From positions 4,860,014 to 4,924,013 of the forward strand of contig VYZB01000016.1 in the NCBI GenBank assembly GCA_013397455.1: a stretch of 64,000 bases of DNA, written 5' to 3'. The notes below the pieces were generated by a model that saw only the letters and a list, made by a program, of their open reading frames with translations, ran no database searches and was not told the DNA's origin. Of the stretch, positions 1-11,299 are shown in pieces (position 1 is the stretch's first letter; every line of letters starts with the position of its first letter). This DNA is from Crotophaga sulcirostris (lineage: Eukaryota; Chordata; Aves; Cuculiformes; Crotophagidae). Both the position numbers and the translations under genes were made by a program.

Positions 1-42
1 AAAAAAAAAAAAATGTAAAAAGAGAAAAAAAAAATAAATTAC

Positions 43-420
43 CTTGCCGCCCCGTTCCCGCGGCCCTTATGCAATTCCTCAAGGTTACCGCCGTTGCCAG
101 GGGACGCGGGATGGAAATGGAAACAGGCGCTGAATAATCGCGGGAGCAAAACTAAAAGTTTACCCGTGCCTCCGCCCGGGCGGAGAAAGGTCCAGATCGA
201 AAGCAAAACAAGGAAAGGAAGCGGCGCGGCCGGCGGCGCTTGGAAATCCCCCCGCCTCCCCGCCGGGCCGCGCAGGCGGCGGGGGCAGGGCTGCGGCGGC
301 GGGCGCGGAAGCGCGGAGCCCGGCACCGCCACGGCGCGGAGCGGCGCTCGCAGCACCCCGCGCAGCGCGGAGCGGCCCCGGGGCTGCAGCCACGGGATCG
401 CCTGGTGGGGAGAGACCCTT
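43..420 (-). promoter_or_regulatory. CpG island with minus-strand splice donor; candidate IRF2 promoter/exon 1
   Basis: The block is rich in CpG and GC boxes and stands out from the AT-rich surroundings. On the minus strand an untranslated-looking stretch ends in CAAG followed by GTAATT (intron GT at 42-41), which is a good 5' splice site for a first exon. The plus-strand reading holds GAAATGGAAAC at 114-124, an exact GAAANNGAAAC interferon-response core, a near match GAAAGCAAAAC at 199-209, and GGAAATCCCC at 242-251, whose reverse complement fits the NF-kB consensus. In amniotes the gene next to the 3' side of CASP3 is IRF2, transcribed in the same direction as CASP3, and its first exon is non-coding, so this position fits. 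The gene assignment is inference from synteny; no coding sequence is visible. Confidence 0.4.
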
Positions 421-690
421 GAGACCGGCGGGTCCAACCGCACCTGCCCGCTACTAAACCAGAGCCCTGGGCGCCGCATAAACACCTCCAGGGGTGGGGA
501 CTCAACCACCTCCCTGGGCACCTGTGCCAGCGCCTGACAGCCCCGTGAATAGACTGAACTATTGAAAATTAACTATATGCAAATTTTCCTGCTTTTTTCC
601 TATCCCTGTGATTACAAAACAGCCTGTACCCTCACAACAGGTGAGGAAATTTTTCCCAGTGCCTAATCTGAGCCTCCCCTGGTGCAACTC
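395..690 (-). mobile_element. CR1 LINE 3' fragment, antisense, interrupted
   Basis: Positions 395-545 and 647-690 read as the reverse complement of a CR1 3' end: the pattern ggtccaaccg, then aacacctccaggggtgggga, then ctcaaccacctccctgggca is the usual antisense CR1 3' region. About 100 bases (546-646) that do not look like CR1 interrupt it. The fragment lies inside the edge of the CpG island and has acquired several CpGs itself. Confidence 0.8.
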
Positions 691-1025
691 ATAGAACCGC
701 CTGGTTGGAAGAGACCTTTGAGATCATCGAGTCCACCCGCACCCGTCCACTACCAAACCCTATCCCTGAGCACCTCATCTACCCACCTTTTGATCACCTC
801 CAGGGGTGGTCACTCAACCACCTCCCTGCACAGCTGTGCCAGCGCCTGGCAGCCCTTTCAGTGAAGTAACATTTCCTAATATCCAGTCTAAACCTACCCT
901 GGTTACTGGGGGCCATTTCCTCTCATGCTGTCACTTGGGAGAAGAGACCAACCCCCACCTCACTACAACCTCCTTTCGGGCAGTTGCAGACAGTGAGGAG
1001 GTCTCCCCTCAGCCTCCTGCTCGGT
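691..1025 (-). mobile_element. CR1 LINE 3' fragment, antisense, second copy
   Basis: A second antisense CR1 3' end starts immediately after the first, with ggttggaagagacctttgag near 703 (the complement of the CR1 3' terminus). It runs through the diagnostic antisense segments cttgggagaagagaccaacc (about 935) and ggtctcccctcagcctcctg (about 1000). The two copies lie in tandem, so one probably inserted at or beside the end of the other. Confidence 0.88.
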
Positions 1026-1334
1026 TGGGTGGCAGGTGATTCGGCACTAAAGGTTCTCTCGAGCGCTGCTGTAGGACCACCAAATCTTACCGCATCTGTC
1101 AATATTTTTAAGGCAAGGTCTGACCTGCATGTGGAAATCTTACATTTTATTCATGGCTCAAATTGTGATGAATATAATCCCCATGCCTTGCTGGCCCAGG
1201 AGCTGGAGCTGCCAGCCCCAGCACAGCTCAGACCTGTGAGGACCATACCCTGGGATGCACAAGACCATGGCTTAGTGCAGGCTTTCCCCAAAACCTTGTG
1301 GGAATCCCTGCAAGTCAGTTCCTTTGGTACAAAG

Positions 1335-1694
1335 GAACTTATTGCTCTCTACAACTACCTAAAAGGAGGCTGTAGTCAAGCACACGTTGGTCTCTTCTCA
1401 CAGATGACCAGTGACAGAACTAGAGGACACGGACTTAAGCTTCGTCAGGGGAGGTTTAGACTTGATGTTAGGAAGAAGTTCTTCACTGAAAGGGTGATTG
1501 GCCACTGGAATGCACTGCCCAGGGAGGTGGTGGAGTCGCCGACCCTTGATGTGTTTAAGGGAAGACTGGATGAGGCACTCAGTGCCATGGTTTAGGTGAT
1601 GGGATGGTGTTAGTGTTGGCTTATAGGTTGGACTTGATGATCTCAGAGGTCCCTTCCAACCTGGTGATACTGTGATACTGTGATACTGTGATAC
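1335..1694 (+). mobile_element. CR1 LINE 3' end, sense, young copy A with octamer tail
   Basis: This is a sense CR1 3' end: ttattgctctctacaactac at about 1339, then gatgaccagtgacagaacta at 1404, ending in ccttccaacctggtgatact. The tail is about four copies of the octamer TGATACTG (1663-1694). It is roughly 97% identical by eye to the copies at 35.9 kb and 44.5 kb. A 63-codon open frame in the 3' untranslated part is shared by all three copies and is not a host gene. With the antisense copies at 395-1025 it makes an inverted arrangement. Confidence 0.92.
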
Positions 1695-3439
1695 AAGAAG
1701 TAGTTACTATTACAAAAAGTGAACTATTTTGATTTAAGCTAGAGTTAAGTTTCATTTAAGTAAGTGTATTTTTTGAAAGTTAGACAGAATGTCCCTCTGA
1801 TAGCATGTTTTCTTTATAGCATGTTTTATTAAATAGTGCTTTATCCAGACACTGTTCAGAGAGAAATGATAACGTATTGTGTTAGGTATGGTATGTCCTG
1901 ATTTTCAGTACCACCTCCAGCACTGATGGCATCACTCCCTGTGTTTCCTTCCCCTCTTCTGAGGTGGGAGTCACTGTTTGGGTCTGGTACACACGTGTGC
2001 TGGGGCTGTCATTGCCTTTATAAATGGACCATGACACAGTCTTAACACGAGAACAATTTCAGACCAGGTCCTTTGAACCAAGTAAGTCTCAAGCAGCTTT
2101 GCTTCAAGAGAGAGCTCTTGGATTTTAACGTATTTCACAAGCTGCCATTGGTCGTAGAGCCTATGCAGAGAGCAAGGTTAGTCTCCAGATTTGGACAATC
2201 CCAATGCAAGCTGCAGCGTATAAAACTGGCTGAGGAGTGGTTGCAATACATTGTTCCTGGCCATACTCAAAGATGATGAAGGAAGGGCCCCAAGCACTGC
2301 AGGTCTGGGGAAGACAAGAAATGTACTTATTACAAAAGGTCTTCTATGGAGAGAGGTAGGTGTACACCCCTCTCACATGCATGCTTGTCTATATGTGTGC
2401 TATATGTATGTACATACACACATTCAGGTAAGCAAGTGGGACACCTACATGTGTAGCTACATGATGCACAGCCACCAGCAGTGGGTGGAATGCCAGGACA
2501 TAGGGGTTTCTGCAGGAGGGTACCCAGGGGGATGGTTCCAGAATGGTGTCCTCTCTGGTGGGATGCCAAACGGAGAGGCAGGTGGTCCACAGGCTATGCA
2601 CAGAACATCAAGCTACTGTTGGGGTGGAGAGTCTGCCCTGTTTTGGAAAGTACTCGCACGGAGGAGAACGTAATCAGAATAAGTTAGATTTGAAGAGACT
2701 CATGGATGTTAGGAATCCACCGCCTCCCGAAAATGCTGGGGTCTAGCAGGTGGCTATGGTCCATGTGTGCACCAGTGAAGTAGGAAAGCAAAAGGGAGAG
2801 GTTTTGGAAGCCAGATGTAGGGTGCCAGGAAGGAAGGTAAAGTCAAGCATCTCCTCCAAAACTTCTCTAGAAACACTCGCAGCAGGGTGGAGAGGTCCAC
2901 ACAGATGGGAAGCAACACAGCTCCCCAGAGCAGCTGACAAGTTATCAGTTTCTTCTGTCATCAGTGTGGGGGTCTGGGCTGGAGATGTGACTATGTCCCG
3001 TCTTTAGCTGTTTGATGCAAACCTTCCTTTCAGGTAGTGACGGGACACAGCTTGTATAAGTGGGTCAGACTTGGTTGGAGGCAGAGGGCCTATACTCTCC
3101 AGGCCAAAAATAGCAGTGAAATCAGCTAACACCAGCAACTAAACCTGAATTTTTGTAGACTTCAGGTCTAACTAGGGAAATGGTAGTGTTAAGATGGTAT
3201 TACTGACCCTGACCAGGATGGAGGCAGGAACTGTGTGTCAGGTGTGATTAGAGAGCAGTGAAGTGATTGAAAGTGAGAAATTTCTAACCAACTTGTTCCC
3301 ACTCATAAATAAGATCTTGCAGTCATAATTCTGTGGAAGGATCGGTTCAGTGCTCAGAAACTGTCACAAAGCTGTTGGGGCAAGCCAGGGCAGATCATGG
3401 GGAGGGCTGCAACGTGCCTGCTTCCAGTGGCTCTGGCCC
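1695..3439. other. Intergenic stretch without recognisable gene
   Basis: Only short open frames occur in both directions, with no splice-consistent or protein-like reading. I see no repeat that I can name. Confidence 0.5.
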
Positions 3440-3770
3440 ATGTGTAATAGAAGTGGCAAAGATCCAAAGAAGAGCAGCGAAGATGACTGAAAATATGGAG
3501 TAGTATTGATGTTGGAGTGATTCAAGGATTCCAGGGACAAGAAGTTTTAAGTCTGGAGAAGTGGTAACCGACAGAAAACAGCCAGACAAGAGAGAATACA
3601 CAGTCATGAGTAGAGAAGAGTAGGAATGGATTTTTTCTAACGTAAGAACTAGAGAGCATCAAGTGAAACTAGCAGGTGGCAGATTTAAAGCAAACAGAAG
3701 GAGGTGGATGTTCACACAGTAGATAATTAAACAGTGGGACACCCTGCTTTGAGGTGCCAAAATTTCATCA
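3440..3770 (+). mobile_element. Old degraded CR1/L3-like LINE fragment, sense
   Basis: The phrases gatccaaagaagagcagcga (about 3460), gtctggagaag (about 3552), gaactagagagcatcaagtg (about 3647) and ttcacacagtagataattaa (about 3710) follow the order of an ancient CR1-type 3' region, with many substitutions. It is far more diverged than the young CR1 copies in this window. Confidence 0.6.
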
Positions 3771-3779
3771 CAAGGAACC

Positions 3780-4230
3780 TGAAACAAAGAAAGTAGCCCA
3801 ACAGCCTGAAATACTGTTGCACAGATATTCTTTGAATTTTGGCACAGGTATTCTTTTAGTTTTGGCTCCGGAGAAGCATGGGGGTATTCCTCCATGAGAG
3901 CCTCTGAAGAATGCATGTGGGTCTCCTTGTTATATCTACTAAATACATACATATACACTACAGCTTCCTGAAACCATTTGACTCTTCTCCTCCTATTCCT
4001 GGAACTAATTACATTCTACTTTGTGTCTGAATTACAGCACAACAGTACCCCCTTATTGTGCATTTAAACCAATTTTGGCTGTTCCTGGTGATCCTTTGTT
4101 TTCTTTCCCAGGTGTCTGATCCGTGGGTGATTTCCTTATCTTTAGCAGGTAGCAGTGGAGCACCTGATCCTTGATATTATCATTAACTAAGATTAACATC
4201 TAAAGTTGAAATTACAAATCCCCTTGTCTC
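3780..4230 (-). repeat. Dispersed repeat, copy 1 (inverted partner at 20.4 kb)
   Basis: Read as reverse complement, this interval matches 20439-20867 along nearly its whole length, beginning tgagacaaggggatttgtaa and passing through gcacaataagggggtactgt and ctctcatggaggaatacccc. Copy 1 carries an extra stretch of about 40 bases near 3820-3860. Length near 440 bp, a TG start and unique flanks suggest a solo LTR or a non-autonomous element, but I cannot name the family. Both copies keep a short common open frame (motif EALMEEYPHASP), which may only reflect youth. Confidence 0.75.
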
Positions 4231-5287
4231 AGATCCAAAAAAAACACGCCAACACATTCACAGAAGAAAAAAACCCAAACCCTACTATGTGCTATTAAAT
4301 GTGAATATGCGAACATGAACTCTGCGTCAAGCAGCCCCCTAAGCCACAGATTTCTAGAAGCTGTTTGGAGGATGGCCTTGTCTGAAGCCTTGAGAAAGGC
4401 CTGACTGGGAATGGAAATGCCTGGAAATGGCTCAGGACAGGGCAGGAGCCCGGTGCTGCTCCCTCCCTCCAAGCTAAGGAAAGGGCACCTCGGTCTGGCT
4501 TCTGCAACGTTCCGTAGCCGTTGCCATTTCTAATATGTGCTTTTAATTTGTTTACACAATGAGCCAGCTGAGAAAAGACTGTAGTTTGCATATCAGCAGA
4601 TACTGTGGGGAACAAAATGCTTGCTATCGTATTAGTAATTTAATACCAGTCTGGGAGGACTGCTTATTCACAAAGTGGCAATGCCGTGAATGACATTAAT
4701 TGGTTTTGGTCAAATAAAACACAGTTGGCTTCCTTGAGAAAAACTAGCCAAACACTGAGCACTGAGCAGAATTTGCATCTCTCTCTTGGCATTTCTTCCC
4801 ACTGACTTCAGCCCATTTTGATGGTGCACGCTCAAGGATCTCAACAGGGTACATTCAAGGCGTTAACAAAGGCATTTCCCTCTGCATCTTCTAGCATGCA
4901 AGTTCACAGGATATACCAGAAGTTAAATACTATATTATGATTCTTACGGTGATGTTGAAAGGTAAAGGGGATGGGCAGCTTTTGTTTTCTAAACTTAACT
5001 TGCATCAGTGACTCATTCCCTCCAAAAAGAGACTTTTACCTCTCTTGACTTTGGTCTTTCAGTAAGACCTAGTAGCTTTAAAATCAGAAAATTTAACCAA
5101 GAAGCATCACATGTCCACAGCTTTTTCTCTGCAGAATTGCTGAAGTTTTCAACTTAAACTTTTACTCTTCTTTAGGGATCCAGATACTGCAATCATTACC
5201 CATTAGCATCCCACCTTTCCTTCACAAAAAAGTGACTATTTAAAGTTTAATATTTTTTTTAAAGTTTAATATCTATGAAATTTACTC

Positions 5288-5305
5288 TTGTTGTTGTTGT
5301 TGTTG
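5288..5305 (+). repeat. (TTG)6 microsatellite
   Basis: Six uninterrupted TTG units lie in an AT-rich intergenic context. Confidence 0.9.
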
Positions 5306-8300
5306 TGGGGCTTTGCCCTGTCTTTAAGTGGAGTTGACTATACCATCATTTTGGTTCTTAAAACTACTGTCACAGGCATCTTGACTTTTTATCTATAGAA
5401 CTGGAATGGTAGAATTTTCTCATGGAGTTGGGCCCCAAACTTATGTACTCAGCCACAGCTGACCTGTTTATTTTTCTGGTATATTAAAGCAGGGAAGCTC
5501 TCCAGCAGAAACTGTGTTGGTAATTTGCATTACAGGCCAGTGCTTATCAAGAAAATAAATCAATTGCAAGAGTCCTATAATTCTTTCTTTAATACTATTA
5601 CTCACATCTTCCCAAGTGCCTACACCCATTTTTAATCATGATACACAGTGAAATTTATTTTCAATTTTAATTCGTCCTGTGAAAAACATTCTGAGGCTGA
5701 TGTAATCTGTAGCACTGATATTTTTTGGTAATGCACAGTATTGGCATCTTTCTTATAAAATAAAACAAAACAAACAGATTTTTGATTATACTTAAGAATT
5801 TTAACTATTTACATATTACTGTAACAGAAATTATCACCCTAAGTAAAATGGGAAAAATGTTGGGTAACACTTTAACAGCTTGTAATCAATTTCTTCTCTG
5901 AAATCAGTTTTACTCAATGGAGGTTTGTTTTTTTTTTAATTTACTCTATGTTTATACTGTTGTAAATAAAAGGACTCTCTGGTCTTTTGTGTTTCTGCAA
6001 TGTTCTAGAAGTATTTATGATCATGTAAAATTCATAGGAAGTAAAGCTTGTTGCTGCTTTTGCTGTGACCCCAGCCTTGGCATGAGGAGGGAGGTGAGCA
6101 GAGCAGTGGCCATCAGGAAGCATCTGCACATCATCACAGGTGGAGCCCTGGAGATGCAGCTGAGTCTCTTCTACCTTACCCAATATTTAGATGGGAAAAA
6201 AATAACTCTTTTAAGTCCCAATTGAGCAAATATGCCCTTAAATGCAAGGACATGAGTGACTCCTCTCAAGTTCAGAGCATCTTCACGCACCTTGAGGAGT
6301 GTGGATGAGGAGAGCCTCCCAGCTCACACTCTGCCTTCATTTGCCCAGGTTCCTTAACTCAACCTGTTTGTGGTCTTTCTTTCTTTTCTTTCCAGCTCTA
6401 ACGGCTGCAGGGTGGTGTGTAGCTCGCACAGGCTGCTTCCATGGGATGTGGTCCCCTGCCCCTGCTTGGTGGGGCTCGGCCGTATCATCTCAGGGGGTCT
6501 CTGCAAGAACCCACTGACAGCAGCAATACTGTATGCCAGCAGCACCACCCCAACCCCGCTCACAGCACAAAGAGGGAATTTCCTTAATGCATTTCAGAGC
6601 AAATCCATCCACGGGACAATTTCTTTGTCTTCAGCTGGGTTACACCAGTGGAGAGTCCTGCTCCAGGGAGGTTTAACAGGGTGCCTACGTTAGCAAGTAT
6701 TTCTCAGCACTCATATTCCAGCTGTACTAAGAATTTAGATGGTAGGAGTGTTGCATCGGTTTTTGTTGGTAATAAAGTAATAATAACAGAAAACTGTTCC
6801 AAGATAGAAATGCTTATTTGCTTAGAACAGCTCTCTGAGCAGTGTCTTCTCTAGTTGTCAAAATAAAACTTTTCCAGCACAACTCAAAGCCTCTTAGCCT
6901 TTCAGTAGAGGCAAATGTCTTCATGAAGGTACCACTTTACCCAGTCCTTAGGGAATATGGTCTGAAAGAAACAACATAATAACCCATGTCTGCCAGCTTT
7001 TCTACTAAGGAGTTTTCATACCTACCTGGATCATTTTGGTCTGACTGCACCCAGGTGCTCCAGGAGGACAGGTTAGTGGGGAGAGCCTGTCTTCTGAGCT
7101 CTTATATCTACACAACATAGGAAAACACCATTGAAAGCTAGACTCTACATTGTCTGTTCACTTTACTTGTCACTGCTTTTATTTGACTGCTGTACTTCAG
7201 CCCCACAACTCTGCCAGCTCAGCTGCTGTACAGAGTTCACTTTCTTTAGCAGGAGAGAAGAGAGAGGACAAGGAATTTGCTTAACACCAGCATTGTGAGT
7301 TGGTTTTAGTTACTCACGGCTCCTGGCCCTCACAGCAAATTTTAGGAAGGAAAGCAATCCTTTAAAACCACATACAGCATCTTGACATTTCAGGGTTGGA
7401 ATAGAGCCTGGCAGAGAAAACCTGGATGGGAGCCAGGCTGCTTCAGCAGATCCTACCTGAAAGTGATCCTGCTTAGCCCTGCTTTAACAAAGTGTTTCAC
7501 TGAAGTGGAAGATTTTATGGCAATTTTCCCAGTGAAACCGAAGTAGAATAAAAAGATAAGTGATGTATCACCTATTGGCTTGACAAAGCAGAACAAACAC
7601 TTCTTCTTCTGGACAGTAATGAGATATTAAGAACTTTGCTTCATATCACGTGTAAACACAGGCTTTGATACATTACTACCAAACTTATTTATTATTAAAA
7701 ACTGATCAATTCTCTTTGTTGAGGGAGGAGGGACTTTTTTTTTCACTTTCTGTTTGTGGTGGATTTTCACATACAAAGAAGCCTTTCTGGGGACACTGGT
7801 CACAGCAGTGCTCACCGAGCGTATTCCCCCTTCAGTCACTGCCAGAAGCAGATGCTTTTCTGGGCATCCAGCCGACACTGATGCCTTTGGTGGGGACAAA
7901 GGTCCCACCCCATGCTAGGTGAGGCTTCCTCCCCTCCAGAGCTGGCAGATGGGAGGACAGAGGGAGCTGATACACGTGGGACCCTCACCAGCCCACCCTG
8001 GCCATCACCTGGCAGATGTGCGTGGGCGAAGCAGCATCCCACCTCCCACTCCTGCCTCCTGCAGCCCAAGCCCCTGTGCTGGGCAATGGGAGAGGGTGGC
8101 AGGGACCAGGAGGAGAGGCAGGAGGTGCTGGGACGGATGTGGCAACCTCACCACCTCCCTTGAGGGTAGTGGGGACAGAAAGGTGCCAATAAGGGGCAGG
8201 GTCCTGCTCAGAAGGTCTCCTGCTGGCAAACCAGGCAGCAGGTTTTGTGCCCCCCAGCCTGTCTGCCCCTGCAGCAGCCTCTGCTGCTAGATGTCTGGGG

Positions 8301-8490
8301 GGCTACTTGAATATAGCTCGAGCCTTTCCTCTGTGTTGTGCTCCCCAGCTCACACTGCAACACAGCCTAAGTTCACAGTCCAATGTGGGTCCTAAGAATA
8401 AGAGGAGCCAATTATAAACATTTAATTTAAGGCTCTCCTACCTTAAGATAAAATGGTCACTGCAAGCTACACATTCATTTCCAAGTCAGC

Positions 8491-8516
8491 GCTCTCTTTA
8501 AAGCTTTAAAGAGAGC
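8491..8516. repeat. 26 bp perfect palindrome
   Basis: The sequence GCTCTCTTTAAAG is followed directly by its reverse complement, with no spacer and no mismatch. The symmetry stops exactly at both ends. Confidence 0.95.
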
Positions 8517-10480
8517 TTCTCCATAGCCTCTGCACACCCACTTGCCTGTCCTCCCGAAGTTAGAGCAGATGCAACAACATCTTCTGAATGCGCTGAGGTA
8601 GCTGAAGCTGAGCTCCTCTGTTGCACCATCGGTGCTAGCCCGTTCAGTCCAGCAAGTTCATTTTCTGAAAGGCAGCAGCTGGCCCTGCTGAGCTGTTTCT
8701 GGAGCGCAGCTCACCGTGACTCATCTCTCCTGCAGCCCATCTCACTGCACTTCTCTTGACAAGTCATTTCTGTCACTCTGACCGTTGCCCTGCTCTCAGG
8801 TTTGCTAAGCCGGCATAACCGAGGAGAGACTCTGTCAGAGGTGAGAGGGTAATCAGTGTCTGAGGCTGAACAAGAAGCCTTTTGTGGCATAGTAAAAGCC
8901 AAGGTCAATTTTAAGTCTTCTGTTGCCAGAATTTGCCATCGTTACTGGGGAAAGCAGCTGGAATGCAGCTGGAAGGGTGCTGAGTTGGTATTTTGAGTGC
9001 AAGGGGTCTCAGAACCCTGGGCAGGCTTGTGTTATCACTTTAAAAGAAAGAGATCGTGGGAGGTGAGGGAGGAGCGGAGCTGTTGGCTACTAATAGAGAA
9101 TATGAGTAGGAGCTTTATTCTTTAATTAGTGACATGCAGTGCAGAAGCAAGGCTCTCCACAGCTCTACCTGCTGACTTCCCAAGCGCACATCAAGGGAGA
9201 CAAGTAGACAAAAAAAAAAATGCCATGCAGGGGAGTTTTAAATAGACCAAGCTAAAATGACCAGGTTGAAAAATAACCACGAGATCAATAAATCTTGATC
9301 TTCAGAGAGAAGATCTCTAAATGCAGGCCAGCTCAGACTCAGAAAATTTAAGTTACCTACCCAGCCTTTCCTGCCTGCCATGAGGTTTCCCCTTACTCTT
9401 ATTTCTTTCAGACTTTATTTTTTATGTCTGTGTGGATTATAAGCTCCTAGAGATAGATCTCATCTTGCTCAGTTTTACAGTGCCTGTTACAAATGTGTCT
9501 TGTTTTCTCAGGAACCCTGCTCCTCTGCTGTGCTACAAGAAATAATATTGCTCTGTACAGTGGCTCTCCAGTAGCACAATTAATTGGTATTTGTGTTTTC
9601 AGTATCTCAAGGAAACAACAGTCACCAGAAGCAGCTATTTAGGTAATTTAAAACTAGAAGCCCTGCTTCCTTAGCTCTGTAAGACACGGCACAGCAGTTG
9701 GACCCATAAACCCAAATGGACTTAAGAAGTACATTAAATTAGTGGGACTGTTTTGAAAAACACAACTCAGATCCTTGTGGTTACCATTTGTATATTTGCA
9801 CCTTGCTTTAAATAATTATATGCGGGATGGCAAATCCTCCTTCTAATGAAAGAAGAAAGGAGCACTCCACAGGAATGCATGTTATGGTGCTGATAGGCAG
9901 CAACCAGCCCTACAGGAAAGCTTTACTATGTAGATATCAAAAGCAGAGGTGAGGGCAGACAGCTGCCAGGCCAAGGCAGAGCTCCTCCTTTCCCAGTAAA
10001 ACAGTTCTTTGGGAATGCTGACTCACCTGCTCCCTATATAATGGAGGTGGAGAAAAAGTAATTATGTATAATTTCACTGCATTTCTTTTCCTCCTGCACC
10101 AGCAGTTGCACTTACGGGGAGTGGATCTGGCTGGAGAGTCAAGAGTTGTCTGTGTTGGAAAGCCTTATAAAATTATACCTTGGGCTAAATATGTAAAAGC
10201 CTGATAAGCAGGTGTTAATAGTTCCCAGTTAGCTTCAAAGAAAGAGTAATGTTTCAGTGTTTGGCAAGCCAACACTTAATGCACAAAACCAGTTGTAAAT
10301 AGTTTGTGGAATAGTTGCAGAGACAGGTTTACACAAAAGCTGTTAGCAGATCCGCTGATGGGGTTTGCACAGTCTTTCCCTCTTTTTTTCCAACTGTGTA
10401 TTTAAAGTTTTTATCACATTATCTCCCCTCCCTTCCTGACTGGGGAATCTTGTTCCTTCAGAAGAACGTTTCAGCTCATC

Positions 10481-10516
10481 TGCAAGTACCTGCTCCTCTG
10501 CAAGTACCTGCTCCTC
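10481..10516 (+). repeat. 18 bp tandem duplication
   Basis: The unit tgcaagtacctgctcctc occurs twice head to tail, with a partial third copy. It keeps the local open frame but lies in no gene that I can support. Confidence 0.85.
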
Positions 10517-10633
10517 TACAGGTGTTGGTCCATGGCCGATTGTCCGAAGCACTGCAATTTTTTGCATCCAGCCCTGTCAGTAGCAACATCTCTCACTTCT
10601 CTGAGCACGAAGTCGCAGCCTGTCCAGCTGACG

Positions 10634-11101
10634 TGCGGAAACAAACTCTACAACTCACAAAGAGTTATAAAGCAGGTATGTTTATTGCAACATCGGGCGC
10701 AGGTTGGATAATTCCAAAAAGCACTGCGCCCCGAACAAAAGGCGGGTCGATATTTATCATGAAGGACATACATATTCAATACATTCAATACATTCCTTCA
10801 ATACATTTGCATGATATTCAATACATTCCTGAAGATAGGCCAAGTTATGCTAATTAATTCCGAGAAATTATTTACATTTGTCCCCTCCCCTTTGTGCGTG
10901 TGCAGTGTCCCCTGGTAGTGGTTGTATGAGGATCTTGGGGAGGAAGGATGGAGAGTCTTCCTCATGACCGCTACTGACCTCTGGTCTTTGTGCAGATGTG
11001 GTTGGTCATGGTCTTCTTCCCAACCTCAGAGAGCTGGGGATCCTTGAAGCTCCTCTCTTATCTCCTGAGGGGATTTGGAACTTCTCCCTTATCACCACAC
11101 A
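10634..11101 (-). mobile_element. Endogenous retrovirus 3' LTR, minus strand
   Basis: On the minus strand the block starts TGTGTGGTGATAAGG and ends GTTTGTTTCCGCA, so it has the TG...CA termini of an LTR, about 468 bp long. An AATAAA signal on the minus strand (near 10684-10689) is followed by a U5-like tail. Immediately upstream on the minus strand is a purine tract (GTGGGGGGAC, plus 11102-11111), the expected polypurine tract next to a 3' LTR. So this is the 3' end of a truncated provirus rather than a clean solo LTR. I do not name the family; an ERV-L/ERV-K-like avian LTR is possible. No coding sequence for viral proteins is visible. Confidence 0.75.
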
Positions 11102-11290
11102 GTCCCCCCACTATGGTGCAAGGCACCATATGGTCTGGCAAAAGCTACTCAGCCCCCTCCCTTCCCCCTAGGTGCCTGTAGGAGGACGGCTGACTGAATA
11201 CCTAAACTACATCAAAAGTTATACAAAAGGCCTGTGGCTAACTAAACTGTAACAAAGGCTATACAAAAGGCACATACTTATTTTGCTGAA
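11102..11290 (-). mobile_element. Remnant of ERV internal region beside the 3' LTR
   Basis: The polypurine tract and purine-rich sequence (plus-strand pyrimidines at 11145-11172) continue upstream of the LTR. A duplicated motif with the core tatacaaaaggc (about 11220 and 11261) follows. The left part of the provirus, including the 5' LTR, is not found; the outer border is uncertain. Confidence 0.45.
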
Positions 11291-11299
11291 ATCCTACAT

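Larger units (their letters stand above)
4231..10633. other. Intergenic region without recognisable gene
   Basis: I see no exon with protein homology or consistent splice phases. It holds a (TTG)6 microsatellite at 5288-5305, a 26 bp perfect palindrome at 8491-8516 and an 18 bp tandem duplication at 10481-10516. The open frames here are short and have no recognisable domains. Confidence 0.5.

Noticed and set aside
39..537. Overlapping open frames of up to 160 codons in the CpG island
   Set aside because: High GC removes stop codons; compositions are Pro/Arg/Ala-rich and part is CR1.
984..1595. 203-codon plus-strand open frame
   Set aside because: It runs from antisense CR1 through unique sequence into the sense CR1 3' end; the last 63 codons recur in the other CR1 copies. 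Not a gene.
10315..10857. 180-codon plus-strand frame
   Set aside because: It crosses into the reverse strand of the LTR and has no domain; frame is accidental.
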